A stretch of DNA of 64,000 bases from Nitrosomonas supralitoralis. GTDB taxonomy: Bacteria > Pseudomonadota > Gammaproteobacteria > Burkholderiales > Nitrosomonadaceae. Location of the stretch: NCBI RefSeq assembly GCF_003011925.2, contig NZ_PXXU01000008.1:1-64000 (forward strand), written 5' to 3'. Below, one piece after another: positions 25,944 through 36,579 of the stretch. The notes under the pieces are model-generated. The model had not been told where the DNA came from, did not search any database, and was given only the letters and a program-made list of their open reading frames with translations. The first letter of the stretch is position 1, and each line of letters starts with the position of its first letter. The translations under genes were made by a program, and so were the position numbers.

Positions 25944-27026
25944 ATGAACGCATTAGCGAAAAAGACACAACTCGCCGCCAAAACGGTCAATGATCCCCGC
26001 TGGGTTGCCGTCGTCGCGGGTGATATTAATGCTGACGGCAAGTTTTATTATGCAGTCACAACAACGGGGGTGTATTGTCGTCCTTCATGTGCTGCCCGTC
26101 CGGCTAAGCCTGAGAATATCAGGTTTTACACCACACGTGAAGAAGCTGAGGGCGCGGGCTTCATGGCCTGCAAACGCTGCCAGCCGGACAAGCCTCCTCG
26201 GGTCGAGCAATATGCGGCCAAAATCACGCAGGCATGTCGCATTATCGAAAGCTCTGAAGCAGCTTCAGGTCTGCAAAATCTAGCGATGCAGGTTGGCATG
26301 AGTATCTACCACTTTCATCGCATGTTCAAGCAAGTTGTCGGCCTAACACCAAGGCAGTATGCAGCAGCGCAGCGCGAGAAAAAGGTACGTGATGAACTTG
26401 CCCACGGCAGTGCAGTAACGGATGCCTTTTTCATTGCGGGCTACAGTTCTAATAGTCGTTTTTACGAAAAATCAAATCAGATTCTAGGCATGACGCCGAG
26501 TAGTTATAGCACGGGTGGCACGGATACCGAAATTCGCTTTGCTGTCGGCGAATGCTCCCTTGGATCGATATTAGTTGCTCAAAGCAGCCGAGGTATTTGT
26601 GCGATTTTCCTGGGTGGCGATCCCGATAAGTTGGTGCAAGATTTGCAGGATAGTTTTTCGCGTGCCAATCTTATCGGGTGTGATGCTGGTTTCGAAGAGC
26701 TTGTCGCGAAGGTGATTGGGTTTGTCGAGGCGCCGGGTATAGGCCTCGATTTGCCGCTGGATGTGCGTGGTACCGCGTTTCAACAGCGTGTATGGCAAGC
26801 TTTGCGCGAGATTCCAGTGGGAAAGACCGCAAGTTATACTGATATCGCTAAGTGTATCGGCGCACCGAGGGCAGTGCGGGCCGTGGCGCAGGCATGCGCG
26901 ATAAACAAACTGGCGGTCGCGATTCCGTGTCATCGAGTGGTGCGTAGCGACGGAGCACTCGCAGGCTACCGCTGGGGCGTAGAGCGTAAGCGTTCTCTTC
27001 TTGAGATAGAAGCACACATTAAATAA
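25944..27026 (+). CDS. ada: Ada: DNA alkylation-repair protein and transcriptional activator
   Basis: A full three-part Ada of 360 residues. The N-terminal zinc domain has Cys45, Cys49, Cys76 and Cys79 (TTGVYCRPSC and CKRCQPD); one of these accepts methyl groups from DNA phosphotriesters and turns the protein into an activator. An AraC-type helix-turn-helix follows (MSIYHFHRMFKQVVGLTPRQY, then the second helix pair ending ILGMTPSSY). The C-terminal methyltransferase has IPCHRVV with Cys329, the O6-methylguanine acceptor, then GALAGYRWG. All key cysteines are present. The start is supported by AAAGGAG. No alkA or alkB is next to it, so its targets other than itself lie elsewhere. Confidence 0.96.
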   Translation: MNALAKKTQLAAKTVNDPRWVAVVAGDINADGKFYYAVTTTGVYCRPSCAARPAKPENIRFYTTREEAEGAGFMACKRCQPDKPPRVEQYAAKITQACRIIESSEAASGLQNLAMQVGMSIYHFHRMFKQVVGLTPRQYAAAQREKKVRDELAHGSAVTDAFFIAGYSSNSRFYEKSNQILGMTPSSYSTGGTDTEIRFAVGECSLGSILVAQSSRGICAIFLGGDPDKLVQDLQDSFSRANLIGCDAGFEELVAKVIGFVEAPGIGLDLPLDVRGTAFQQRVWQALREIPVGKTASYTDIAKCIGAPRAVRAVAQACAINKLAVAIPCHRVVRSDGALAGYRWGVERKRSLLEIEAHIK

Positions 27027-27139
27027 TTGTCACTGATAGAATCATTGCTTTGCTTAATTCTGGAATGCAGATATAGCAAATACGATTGATATTTTTAATA
27101 GGTGAGCTGTACTCAAAGCGTTATTGTTGATTAGAATTG

Positions 27140-28141
27140 TTACTCTTTTAAATAGATTTGATCAAATGTGCCGCCATCGGAGAAGTGAGTTTTGTGGGTA
27201 GACTTCCAGTCGCCAAAAGCATCATCAATATCGAATAATTCTAATTTTGGAAACTTCGCTGCGTATTTCTTTGCTACTTTGGCATTAGTGGGCCTGAAGA
27301 AATGCTTGGCCGCGATTTCTTGCCCTTCTTCAGAATAGAGATATTGAAGATAGGATTCGGCGGCTTCTCGCGTTCCTTTCTTATCGACAACTTTGTCGAT
27401 TAATGTGACGGCTGGTTCAGCAAGAATACTCAGCGAAGGAACGACAATTTCAAATTTTTCTGTACCATATTTTTCAAGTACCTGAAAAGCTTCGTTTTCC
27501 CATGAGATCAAAACATCTCCGGTTTCACGTTCTACAAAAGTGGAGGTAGCGCCACGTGCGCTGGAATCCAACACGGGAACATTTCTATAGATATTGCTAA
27601 CGAAATCTTTTGCTTTATCTGCCCCGTAGTGTCGCTTGCCATATTCCCAGGCTGCCAGATAGTTCCATTGTGCTCCACCGGATGTTTTCGGATTTGGAGT
27701 AATGACCGCCACATCAGGCTGCGCCAGATCTGCCCAATCCTTTATTCCCTTGGGATTGCCTTTGCGGACCAAAAAAATGATGGTCGATGTATAGGGTGTG
27801 CTGTTATGAGCTAATCGTTTTTGCCAGTCTTCCGGCAGCAACTGGCTTGTTTCTGCGATTGCGCTGATATCATTGGCTAATGCCAGTGTTACAACATCGG
27901 CCTCCAATCCTTCAATTACTGAACGTGCTTGCTTACCGGAACCGCCGTGAGATTGTTTGATTGTAATCATTTCATTGGCTTTTTTCTGCCAGTGCCGAGC
28001 AAATGCTTTATTAAATTCCTGATATAACTCCCGAGTCGAGTCGTAAGAGACATTGAGTAATATTTTTTCCGCCAGTACGGTATTGCTAATGCATAAACCT
28101 ACTGTCAAGAAGCTCATGGTTAGCCATGTTTTAATGCTCAT
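27140..28141 (-). CDS. Sulfate/thiosulfate-binding periplasmic protein
   Basis: A 333-residue solute-binding protein of the Sbp/CysP family, exported by a signal peptide ([20 protein letters not shown], cleavage near TVLA-EK). Mature motifs are [37 protein letters not shown] and the sulfate-binding region [11 protein letters not shown] start at the ATG at 28141, where GGAGG lies seven bases upstream; an upstream extension to 28183 lacks this. No CysT, CysW or CysA partner lies in the window; ada and a small-peptide/yezD pair are the neighbours. It may serve a transporter encoded elsewhere. Confidence 0.92.
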   Translation of the reverse strand: MSIKTWLTMSFLTVGLCISNTVLAEKILLNVSYDSTRELYQEFNKAFARHWQKKANEMITIKQSHGGSGKQARSVIEGLEADVVTLALANDISAIAETSQLLPEDWQKRLAHNSTPYTSTIIFLVRKGNPKGIKDWADLAQPDVAVITPNPKTSGGAQWNYLAAWEYGKRHYGADKAKDFVSNIYRNVPVLDSSARGATSTFVERETGDVLISWENEAFQVLEKYGTEKFEIVVPSLSILAEPAVTLIDKVVDKKGTREAAESYLQYLYSEEGQEIAAKHFFRPTNAKVAKKYAAKFPKLELFDIDDAFGDWKSTHKTHFSDGGTFDQIYLKE

Positions 28142-28337
28142 GCGGGTTCCTCCAATTGGAGTAATTGGCTGCTTCTTTTGCAATCATTTTAGAGTAAAGG
28201 GTGCCTATTTCAAGCACTCGAGCTACATTTATTATGTCTCCTTTCTCTTCAGTAGAGGTCATATTTTTTGACGCCTCGGTAGGTTGGACAAAGGTACTCA
28301 GTGCCACGATGTGTAAAAAAAACCAAATAAATTTCAT
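28131..28337 (-). CDS. Small exported protein upstream of the sulfate-binding protein
   Basis: A 68-residue frame with an N-terminal signal-like stretch ([18 protein letters not shown], possible cleavage at TEA-SK) and a polar remainder. GGGGGA lies five bases before its ATG, and the frame overlaps the sulfate-binding protein start by 11 bases, the spacing of a translated, coupled gene. I know no family for it. Codon use is not distinctive, so it could also be a leader for the downstream gene. Confidence 0.45.
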   Translation of the reverse strand: MKFIWFFLHIVALSTFVQPTEASKNMTSTEEKGDIINVARVLEIGTLYSKMIAKEAANYSNWRNPHEH

Positions 28338-28461
28338 TTTATTCCCCCGAATGAATTTTCCCTTGATACGGTTAAGTCATTAATTTCATTATTTCAGTAT
28401 TCGAGAATCCGGATCTGTGCTGTGTTGACTTGTAACATCCATATGATTTGAAAGAACGGGT

Positions 28462-28659
28462 CTATGATTTCGCAACATTGCTTTCATACTCTTTTTGATG
28501 GATACGGATTTTTTCACGAAGTTCTATTTGAACAACTTTATTGTCGTGAATAACTATTTCGACTGATCCATAATCAATGCTGGCTACTGCTCGGAGAATA
28601 TCCTGTGCAACTTTGGTATGGATAGGGTGATCCTCAGGTAAAGTTGACAATCGCTTCAT
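28462..28659 (-). CDS. YezD-family (DUF2292) small protein
   Basis: A 65-residue protein whose core, YGSVEIVIHDNKVVQIELREKIR (shown only for position: residues 30-52), matches the YezD/DUF2292 family. The family is widespread, is often beside sulfur-assimilation or sulfate-uptake genes, and has no assigned activity. Here it precedes the small exported peptide and the sulfate-binding protein on the same strand, 124 bases before the peptide gene, which fits that association. The short size and family match make the call fairly safe; function is unknown. Confidence 0.75.
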   Translation of the reverse strand: MKRLSTLPEDHPIHTKVAQDILRAVASIDYGSVEIVIHDNKVVQIELREKIRIHQKEYESNVAKS

Positions 28660-29047
28660 TATTTAAGAAATTTAATTTTCAGATGTGCAAATGTACTTGT
28701 ATTAGCTTATATATGGAACTAATAATTATTCATTTGCTTATTACGTTTATGCATATACGAATGCGATTGCGGTTGCGGCTTGTAGCTATAAGATGATCAA
28801 TATTAGAATATCTGACCGTAGAGCCATGCAACTATGCTAATGATTAAATGAATATAGTTTTTTAATTTAGTATGAGTGTACTATGAAAGCTTATATCCAT
28901 GTACTAGAATAATAGGAATAATCTCCTATAGTTTTAATGGAGTAATAAACCTAGAATGCAACTGTGTCAAGTTAGAATCAAATTAGGTTCATAAGACGGT
29001 TGGATATTTAAGGCATTTATTTTTTATTTACGCTATTTGAGATTCAA
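28660..29047. other. AT-rich intergenic region between divergent genes
   Basis: This 388-base region separates the leftward yezD-sulfate unit from the rightward PEP-CTERM gene and must hold both promoters. I see no clear box pair and no sigma-54 GG-N10-GC element of the kind sometimes found before PEP-CTERM genes. Confidence 0.4.
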
Positions 29048-29569
29048 ATGAGAAAGAGCTTTTTACTGAAGTTATTAGTAGCAGCTATTCTGATAGAAAG
29101 TGGAATTATACAAGCTGCACTTAAGCAAGCGCCACTTGATTGGCTTGGTCATGACACGGCCGAATTTGCCTTTTTTTCCAATGCGCTAGCTCAGGGCATC
29201 GAGCTTAATTACTTGATTAGCCTTGGCAGTAACGCAAATGCATTGGTAACCGCAGTATCTAATGATATGACAAGCATTCTTAATATCTATAGTCAAAAAA
29301 TAGAATTGTCTAATAATAAAGACAATTTCACTAATGACATTTCATCAGTTCCCGTCGTAATTGATGCCGCAGCGATAAGCGGTTCATTTAACTATCTGGC
29401 AACCGGAGATTATTATCAGCAAGTATCCCGTTCTGTGGTCGGTACTTTCGGTGGCGGCTACTTGTTATTCTCTAATGTAAATCGTGTGCCAGGGCCAGAA
29501 TCATATGCAATGCTACTGACAGGCCTTGGTTTGATTGGATTGTCCTTGCGTCGTCGGCAAACCATGTAG
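29048..29569 (+). CDS. PEP-CTERM sorting-domain exported protein
   Basis: A 173-residue secreted protein. It has a signal peptide (MRKSFLLKLLVAAILIESGI, cleavage near IQA) and a C-terminal sorting signal RVPGPESYAMLLTGLGLIGL followed by RRR, the PEP-CTERM pattern recognised by exosortase. The usual P-E-P is G-P-E-S here (VPGPES), a known tolerated variation. The middle is a serine/asparagine-rich domain without a family I recognise. Such proteins are linked to exopolysaccharide or floc formation. The exosortase and its EPS genes are not in the window. Confidence 0.85.
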   Translation: MRKSFLLKLLVAAILIESGIIQAALKQAPLDWLGHDTAEFAFFSNALAQGIELNYLISLGSNANALVTAVSNDMTSILNIYSQKIELSNNKDNFTNDISSVPVVIDAAAISGSFNYLATGDYYQQVSRSVVGTFGGGYLLFSNVNRVPGPESYAMLLTGLGLIGLSLRRRQTM

Positions 29570-29731
29570 CGCTATCTGCTTTTAATTAGGCTGTTTGTTT
29601 TTGAAAAAATCAGACTAAGTTTTCTTAGCAGTGAAGCAAATCTGAATCTTTTCTTGGATCAATAGAGATTCCATTTTTTCTCCCGATTGCAATGGATTGT
29701 TATGAATAGAAAGGTAAAGTCAATTTATTTT

Positions 29732-30728
<997 letters not shown>

Positions 30729-30826
30729 TCACGGTTTTTATGCTACATTGCAGTTCCGTATCAATAGTACCAGCCAATTTTACAGCTGCAACATGAACAT
30801 TTTTGCTTCTCTATTATTTAATACTC

Positions 30827-31726
30827 ATGCTTACCCAAGCTCAATCGCAGTTGCATACTATCCGTGATCTATTACGTTTCGCAGTCAGCCAATTCAACAA
30901 GACCGGTTTGCATTTTGGTCATGGATCGGCCAATGCGTATGATGAAGCGGCGTATCTTATTCTGAAAAGCTTATATTTGCCACTGGATCAACTGGAGTTG
31001 TTTCTGGACGCGCGTGTCACAACAGACGAATGCAAACACGTACTGGAAATAATCGAAAGACGTGTCAAAGAAAGAATTCCCGCAGCTTATCTGACGCATG
31101 AAGCCTGGCTCGGGGATTACAGCTTTTATGTCGATGAGCGCGTGATCATCCCGCGTTCTTTCATTGCCGAGTTACTTGGAAAACAACTAGCTCCATGGAT
31201 TAAAGCTCCGGAAGTTGTATCCACCGCACTCGACCTCTGCACCGGTTCCGGCTGTCTGGCGATTTTGATGGCGCATAGCTTTCCTAATGCAACGATTGAT
31301 GCTGTCGATATTTCGGTTCAGGCGCTTGCTGTGGCGCATAAAAATATACAGGATTACGGACTGGAAGATAAAATTGATTTGATTGAATCCAATCTGTTTT
31401 CTGTGTTACAGAAAAAGCGCTACGATCTGATTATCAGTAATCCCCCATATGTCAATGCTGAATCGATAGCACAATTACCGCAGGAGTATCGGCATGAACC
31501 GGAAAATGCGCTGGCAAGTGGTGAAGACGGGCTGGATGCAACTCGCCTTATTCTGCAACAAGCCGTTCGATATTTGACTGAAGAGGGAATTCTGGTGGTT
31601 GAAATCGGACATAACCGAGCAGCATTGGAACAGGCCTTTCCCGAATTGCCATTTACTTGGCTGGAAACCAGTGCCGGCGATGAATTTGTATTTTTGTTGC
31701 AGCGTGAACAGTTGCCGGATGCATAA
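30827..31726 (+). CDS. prmB: Ribosomal protein L3 N5-glutamine methyltransferase
   Basis: A 299-residue HemK-family methyltransferase. It has the SAM-binding LDLCTGSGCLAILMA near residue 134, the glutamine-binding NPPYVNAE near 208 and an N-terminal helical domain. The N-terminus (RFAVSQFNKTGLHFGHGSAN) matches PrmB rather than PrmC, which modifies release factors. I start at the ATG at 30827; the farther TTG at 30803 lacks support. It is divergent from tadA with about 140 bases between. Confidence 0.9.
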   Translation: MLTQAQSQLHTIRDLLRFAVSQFNKTGLHFGHGSANAYDEAAYLILKSLYLPLDQLELFLDARVTTDECKHVLEIIERRVKERIPAAYLTHEAWLGDYSFYVDERVIIPRSFIAELLGKQLAPWIKAPEVVSTALDLCTGSGCLAILMAHSFPNATIDAVDISVQALAVAHKNIQDYGLEDKIDLIESNLFSVLQKKRYDLIISNPPYVNAESIAQLPQEYRHEPENALASGEDGLDATRLILQQAVRYLTEEGILVVEIGHNRAALEQAFPELPFTWLETSAGDEFVFLLQREQLPDA

Positions 31727-32447
31727 TCGAAATTATACCATTTGGCAACTTCCCAAGCCACGGCAGATTGCGATTGAGTCAATGGGTTTCTTGCATCTTA
31801 CTTAGTATGATGATACGAGATATGCTCATGTTGAGAAGTTCAGATCTTTTATCGTGACTAAGTTGGAACGGTTAATACTGATGTAGTTGGGGATGGCCTG
31901 TATGTTTTGGAGATTCAATCTCGAAAACCAATCGCAACAATCATTCCCCGCGTACATAGTGGGTTTCACTTGAGGTGCCTGAGTAAAAAGTACGAATAAA
32001 ATTTTCATCTTGCGCGATAGATCGTTTCTGCAATACACAGAAAACATATGAGAGTTTAGCTGAGTTTTAACTGGGAACCATTGGAAGTCTGGCTCTGATT
32101 CAAATTTAGTTCCAAGCAATTTGGTTGAAGTAACTCGCTATTCTAAGTTTTATTAATTTCTAAACGCCATTTCGACCAGTAAAAATATGGGAATTTTAGT
32201 TCTTCTGATCGATATGAGCATGAAGATAAAAAATATTGTTGTTCTCTCTACAGACGCTTGTAATTTTCTCGAAGGTGATTAATCAGATTATCACGGGAAT
32301 TATGCATTCATTCTTTTGCAAATTTTTCTGGACAGGGCTATTGGATTCTGGTATTAAGAAGGTGGTTGTTTTGTTTTTGAATGACCGCGGAGCTGTTTCA
32401 CTTAACTCATATATCATCGATGTTTAATTTTATAGGAGATAACGAAC
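31727..32447. other. 720-base stretch without a recognisable gene
   Basis: Small open frames on both strands (for example 31826-32119 minus and 32236-32427 plus) have no ribosome binding site or family resemblance, and I leave them out. The end holds AGGAG at 32434-32438, the ribosome binding site of the small lipoprotein gene. Confidence 0.4.
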
Positions 32448-32570
32448 ATGAAATACTCTTTATTAATCGCTGCTATTCTCGCATTCTTTTTAGTCGGATG
32501 TGGTGATCCAAAACCTGGTCAATATCCACCAAGTCTCTATGATGGAAGTAAACAGGGGGACTCTCAGTAA
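32448..32570 (+). CDS. Very small lipoprotein (40 residues)
   Basis: The ATG at 32448 is preceded by AGGAG with nine bases of spacing. The product has a short hydrophobic signal (MKYSLLIAAILAFFLVG) and a lipobox LVGC with the lipidated cysteine at residue 18, then a 22-residue Pro/Gly-rich mature tail (GDPKPGQYPPSLYDG). It looks like one of the small entericidin-like or assembly-associated lipoproteins that automatic annotation often misses. The function is unknown. Confidence 0.65.
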   Translation: MKYSLLIAAILAFFLVGCGDPKPGQYPPSLYDGSKQGDSQ

Positions 32571-32716
32571 ATTTCCCAGCCGTGGATTTTTAGAACTTTG
32601 GAGAGTCTTTTTGAAATTGATGCAGGGGTAAGCTAATATTAATACCCTACAAGCTGTTTAGCTTCATCTTTTGATTAGATGATCATTAAAAACTGTAAAT
32701 ATTCTACTGCTTATAA

Positions 32717-32740
32717 GGCCCTGGTGAAAATTCCAGGGCC
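32717..32740. terminator. Hairpin, likely terminator
   Basis: GGCCCTGG (32717-32724) and CCAGGGCC (32733-32740) form a perfect 8-bp stem with an eight-base loop. There is no strong T run after it on either strand, so rho-independent termination is only probable. Confidence 0.5.
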
Positions 32741-32855
32741 GATATCTTAAATGATGGCGGAGTTGGATGTTGTAGAGTCGTTTGCTTACAGATTGCGTTT
32801 CTTGCGGTTGCAACACTTACTATTTTGATCAATTTCATAGAAGCTTCAGGATATA

Positions 32856-32875
32856 TACCGCCTCTTTGGGCGGTA
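32856..32875. terminator. Second hairpin near the GGDEF-EAL 3' end
   Basis: TACCGCC (32856-32862) and GGCGGTA (32869-32875) form a perfect 7-bp stem with a six-base loop. It lies 84 bases beyond the stop codon of the leftward GGDEF-EAL gene. No T run follows. Confidence 0.4.
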
Positions 32876-32958
32876 AGACATGATTCTTAAAGCTGAATAC
32901 CGTCTACTTGAGTCTATGGAATCAATGTGCTTAAAAACGATAGCAGACATAGTGCATT

Positions 32959-35199
32959 CTAATATATCTCTGCGGTGTGTTGAAGAAATGCTTCAAATTT
33001 TTCTGTAGTCAGGGGTTTGCTGAAAAGAAAGCCTTGCCCATAGTCGCAACCCATCGCCATTAAAAGTTGTTTCTGCGATTCTGTTTCTACGCCTTCAGCA
33101 ATGACCTTCATACCCAAGCGATGCGCCATTGTAATCACCGCTTCGCATAAGATTCTATCGTTAGATTTACTATCCAGATTAGAAATGAAGGATTGGTCTA
33201 TCTTGAGATAGTCAATGTCGAATTTCTTTAAATAAGAGAGCGACGAGTAACCTGTACCAAAATCATCAATGGCTACTTGCACACCCGCATCACGGAAACT
33301 TAATAATTGTTTTACCACTAATTCATGGGCATCTAGCAGCAGATTCTCAGTAATTTCAACGATAATACTTTGACCGTCTAATTTTTGCTCATGTAAATGA
33401 TTCACCCAATCGCTGATTCTGCTGATAAATTGTTTGGGTGATTTATTAATACTAATCTGAAAGTTACTATTGTAACTAGCCTGCCACGTCGCTACTTGAT
33501 TAACTGCCTGCTTGAATACCCAATCGCCAATATCAGAAATTAGACTGGTTTCTTCTGCAATGGAAATAAATTCTCCTGGATAGATAATACCCCGTTCTGG
33601 ATGTTGCCAGCGTATTAAAGCCTCGGCTTTATGGACCTTGCCAGTTTCCAATTTTATAATCGGTTGATACATTAAGAATAGTTGCTGCTCTTTTAATGCG
33701 TGGCGCAATTCATAAGCAATTCTTGAACGAAATTCTGTTGCTTTGCGCATATTTGAAGTGAAATAACTACAGCAATTACGCCCGTTATTTTTGGCGGTAT
33801 ACATGGCCTGGTCAGCGTTCTTCATTAGAATTTCCGCATTGCCGGCATCTTCTGGGAAAAATGTGACACCAATACTTGCGGTAACATAGGCTAATTTAGC
33901 ATTCAAATGAAATGGTTTAATCAATTCCATTAAAATTAACTGGATGATTCTTTCTGCGCTGTGCTGATCACTGATTCCATTCAGGATAATGGTGAATTCA
34001 TCACCGCCCAAACGCGCTACAGTATCGGTTTCACGCACACAACCATTAAGCCGCTTAGCGGCTTCAACCAACAGAGCATCGCCAACGCTGTGCCCAAATG
34101 AATCATTAACTTCCTTGAAGCGGTCGAGATCAATAAACAGCACTGCCAGCAGCACTCCTGCACGTGAAGCATTCTTAATGTCATGGCTCAGTCGATCATA
34201 AAACATATTACGGTTTGGTAAGCCGGTCAATGAATCATAATTAGCCTGCCGCCATATAATTTCGTCTGATTTTTTCTTATCAGTGATATTAGAAAAATGA
34301 ATAAGATAGTAGCTGATTGAAGCATTTTTACTGGGTATCGAAGTGATGTTTAACCACGCTGGATATTCTCGTCCGCACTTGTGCCTATTCCACACTTCGC
34401 CTTGCCAGTGTCCGGATTGTTTAACACTCAGCCAGATTTTTTGGAAAAAACTAGTGCTGTGTCTGATTGAGGTTACGATTGACACGGACTTGCCGATCAC
34501 CTCATCTGCGGTAAAACCGGTTATTTTATTCAGCGCCTTATTAATAGAGATGATGACCTTATTAACGTCGGCAATTATAATTGCCTCAGTGCTATTCTCG
34601 AAAACTTTACTGGAAAGATATAGCTGCTCGTTTGTTTTTTGTTGTTCTAATGCGATTCCAATAACGAACGATCCAATTTTTAGTAACTTACGGTGATATG
34701 CGCTGGGTAAGCGATGCTCAAAACTGGAAAGTGCAAACGAACCGATGCACTCGCCGCCCTTGCTGTGCACTGGTATTGACCAACAGGAAAGAATATTAAA
34801 ATCGACGGCTATTTCTCGGATTCTTTGCCAGCGAGGATCATCGAGGGTATTTTCTATAAACACTGCCTCTTGACGAAAAATTGCATTGCCACAGGAACCT
34901 GTTTCTGGGCCAGGACGTAAACCATTAAGCTGTGCGATACACTGGTCCGGAATGCTGGGTGCTGCATACACATTCATGCATTGCTTGTTCTTGTCCAGAA
35001 GCATGACTGATGCCACCGCATTGTCCAAGAGGTGCTCTATCAACAGGCAGATCTTTTCACAAATTTCTTTGTAATCATTACCCAATACTATCAACTCAAG
35101 AGTCTCCTGTTGGAACTGAAGAATCTTGCCTTGTTCAGAATTGGTGAGGTCAAAATAATCGGTTGCAGCAAAAATCTGTTGTGATATGTGCGTATTCAC
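32959..35199 (-). CDS. GAF-PAS-GGDEF-EAL cyclic-di-GMP signalling protein
   Basis: A 746-residue cytoplasmic protein. Domains in order: GAF (about 35-185), PAS (about 195-310), GGDEF (about 320-480, motif ARLGGDEFTII intact near 398) and EAL (about 500-740). The EAL part has EALIRW, ENLLLD, DDFGTGYSSLSYL and EGVET intact, so both synthesis and breakdown of cyclic-di-GMP look possible. There are no membrane segments, so signals reach it through the GAF and PAS domains. The start appears to be GTG with GGAGTG upstream. It may control the exopolysaccharide genes of this region, but no direct link is visible. Confidence 0.93.
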   Translation of the reverse strand: MNTHISQQIFAATDYFDLTNSEQGKILQFQQETLELIVLGNDYKEICEKICLLIEHLLDNAVASVMLLDKNKQCMNVYAAPSIPDQCIAQLNGLRPGPETGSCGNAIFRQEAVFIENTLDDPRWQRIREIAVDFNILSCWSIPVHSKGGECIGSFALSSFEHRLPSAYHRKLLKIGSFVIGIALEQQKTNEQLYLSSKVFENSTEAIIIADVNKVIISINKALNKITGFTADEVIGKSVSIVTSIRHSTSFFQKIWLSVKQSGHWQGEVWNRHKCGREYPAWLNITSIPSKNASISYYLIHFSNITDKKKSDEIIWRQANYDSLTGLPNRNMFYDRLSHDIKNASRAGVLLAVLFIDLDRFKEVNDSFGHSVGDALLVEAAKRLNGCVRETDTVARLGGDEFTIILNGISDQHSAERIIQLILMELIKPFHLNAKLAYVTASIGVTFFPEDAGNAEILMKNADQAMYTAKNNGRNCCSYFTSNMRKATEFRSRIAYELRHALKEQQLFLMYQPIIKLETGKVHKAEALIRWQHPERGIIYPGEFISIAEETSLISDIGDWVFKQAVNQVATWQASYNSNFQISINKSPKQFISRISDWVNHLHEQKLDGQSIIVEITENLLLDAHELVVKQLLSFRDAGVQVAIDDFGTGYSSLSYLKKFDIDYLKIDQSFISNLDSKSNDRILCEAVITMAHRLGMKVIAEGVETESQKQLLMAMGCDYGQGFLFSKPLTTEKFEAFLQHTAEIY

Positions 35200-35775
35200 A
35201 GAGTTATATTTTCACTCCTTATTTTTTGCTATGTGATAGTTTGTATGGATTATATGAGTTAAAAAATTTTAATGTGGAATAAGTTTAATTTTTAGATATA
35301 AGTGAGTGTAAATTATACGTAAATTAATCAGGCGCTCAAGGGCTATTGGTTGTTGTTTTGTTTCTTTAATTGTTAACCAATTGATTATATTAAATTATAT
35401 AAACTGTATCTTTTTTCCAACTCACGACATAGGTTATAGTAATTTCCAATAAAGTTTCTAGTCAGTTTCCGGTATGAAGATGATTCAAGAATATTTACAA
35501 AACTTGTGCGAGATGTTAGAGAATATTAAATAATATCATTCGGTTGAATGATTTAATCCGCGATTGACGGCGGAGAAGGAGGAGATGGTGTCGGTAACAA
35601 AAATTCATACAATAGATCAGAGGAATTCCTCGGTATAATTATTTATTATACTGTTTTTAAATACGATTATGTATGTTGAGGTAATGGTGTCTTAATTGTA
35701 AATTTGTATGACATGCTCAATTTATATTTATGAAGAAATATCAAATACTTGGATCTCGCGCTAATGGGAGGGTTG
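35200..35775. other. AT-rich region between divergent regulators
   Basis: About 570 bases without a credible gene separate the GGDEF-EAL gene and the Crp/Fnr-type regulator. A partial FNR-like half-site (TTGAT) occurs at about 35381, but no full dyad is seen. Confidence 0.35.
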
Positions 35776-36465
35776 ATGTCTTTGTCAGTTGAAAGTACTA
35801 ATTTCGAATCAATGGCTAGATTCTTCGAGAACAATTTTAATCAATTAAGAAGAGACTATCCTTCGATTCAGGAAGTTAATCTCCTCAATAAGGATTTTCT
35901 TTACCGCCAGGGCGAGTACTGTGGTTATATATTCTGGATAAAACGTGGCATCGTAAAGCTATCACATTTAACCGCACAAGGTAGCGAGATTACCATTGCT
36001 TTGCTTAAAAGCCGGGATGTAATTGGCGATTTGAGTTCTGATATTCAGACCAAGGAAGAAACAGCACAAGCATTGGGGGAGGTTAGCTGCTATCGTATGA
36101 CATTTAACGATTTTAAGGCATTGTTATCGCAGCAAACAATACTGGCATGGCAGATCTTTGAGGAAACTTATGCGCGTAAGCAAAAGATTGAACAGAAACT
36201 CAGGACTATTCTCACACAACCGGTAGAGATGTGTCTGGCAGCAGCCTTATTGGAATTGGCGGAGATGTTTGGCGTCCGATGCACGCATGGGTATGCATTG
36301 GAAATTCATTTAACCCAGCAGGATGTAGCAGATCTGATTGGTGCCAGTCGTTCGGTGGTTAGCACGATTCTGAACGATTTCAGAAGTCGTGGCATGCTCG
36401 AATACACACGTGACCAGATTTGCGTCAATGATGCTGCTTTGGCTGATTATTGTGAGGCAAAATAA
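35776..36465 (+). CDS. Crp/Fnr-family transcription regulator
   Basis: A 229-residue regulator with an N-terminal cyclic-nucleotide-type beta-barrel (about 20-130: RQGEYCGYIFWIKRGIVKLS, ALLKSRDVIGDL) and a C-terminal winged helix (QQDVADLIGASRSVVSTILNDF). There are no FNR-type iron-sulfur cysteines, so it is not an oxygen sensor of that kind; the ligand is unknown. I choose the ATG at 35776, which has GGAGG just upstream (spacing about 4). In-frame alternatives are an ATG at 35764 and a TTG at 35749. The next gene, a small membrane protein, is 114 bases on and may be a target. Confidence 0.88.
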   Translation: MSLSVESTNFESMARFFENNFNQLRRDYPSIQEVNLLNKDFLYRQGEYCGYIFWIKRGIVKLSHLTAQGSEITIALLKSRDVIGDLSSDIQTKEETAQALGEVSCYRMTFNDFKALLSQQTILAWQIFEETYARKQKIEQKLRTILTQPVEMCLAAALLELAEMFGVRCTHGYALEIHLTQQDVADLIGASRSVVSTILNDFRSRGMLEYTRDQICVNDAALADYCEAK

Positions 36466-36579
36466 TCAGGGAGGATAGATTGTGTTATATAGATAACAGA
36501 CGCTGGTGATAGCTTTGTATTAATGTATTTATATGGTAGTCATTGAGTTGCCATACATTAATTAATCAGGAGTGTTAAC

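Larger units (their letters stand above)
32571..32958. other. Intergenic region with two hairpins
   Basis: No gene is visible. Two perfect inverted repeats lie here (32717-32740 and 32856-32875), between the lipoprotein gene and the convergent GGDEF-EAL gene. They probably end transcription from either side. Confidence 0.45.

Noticed and set aside
31826-32119. 97-residue minus-strand frame
   Set aside because: No ribosome binding site, no hydrophobic or domain pattern.
35381-35394. FNR box TTGAT-N4-TTAAA before the Crp/Fnr gene
   Set aside because: Only one half-site fits the consensus; the second is too weak.
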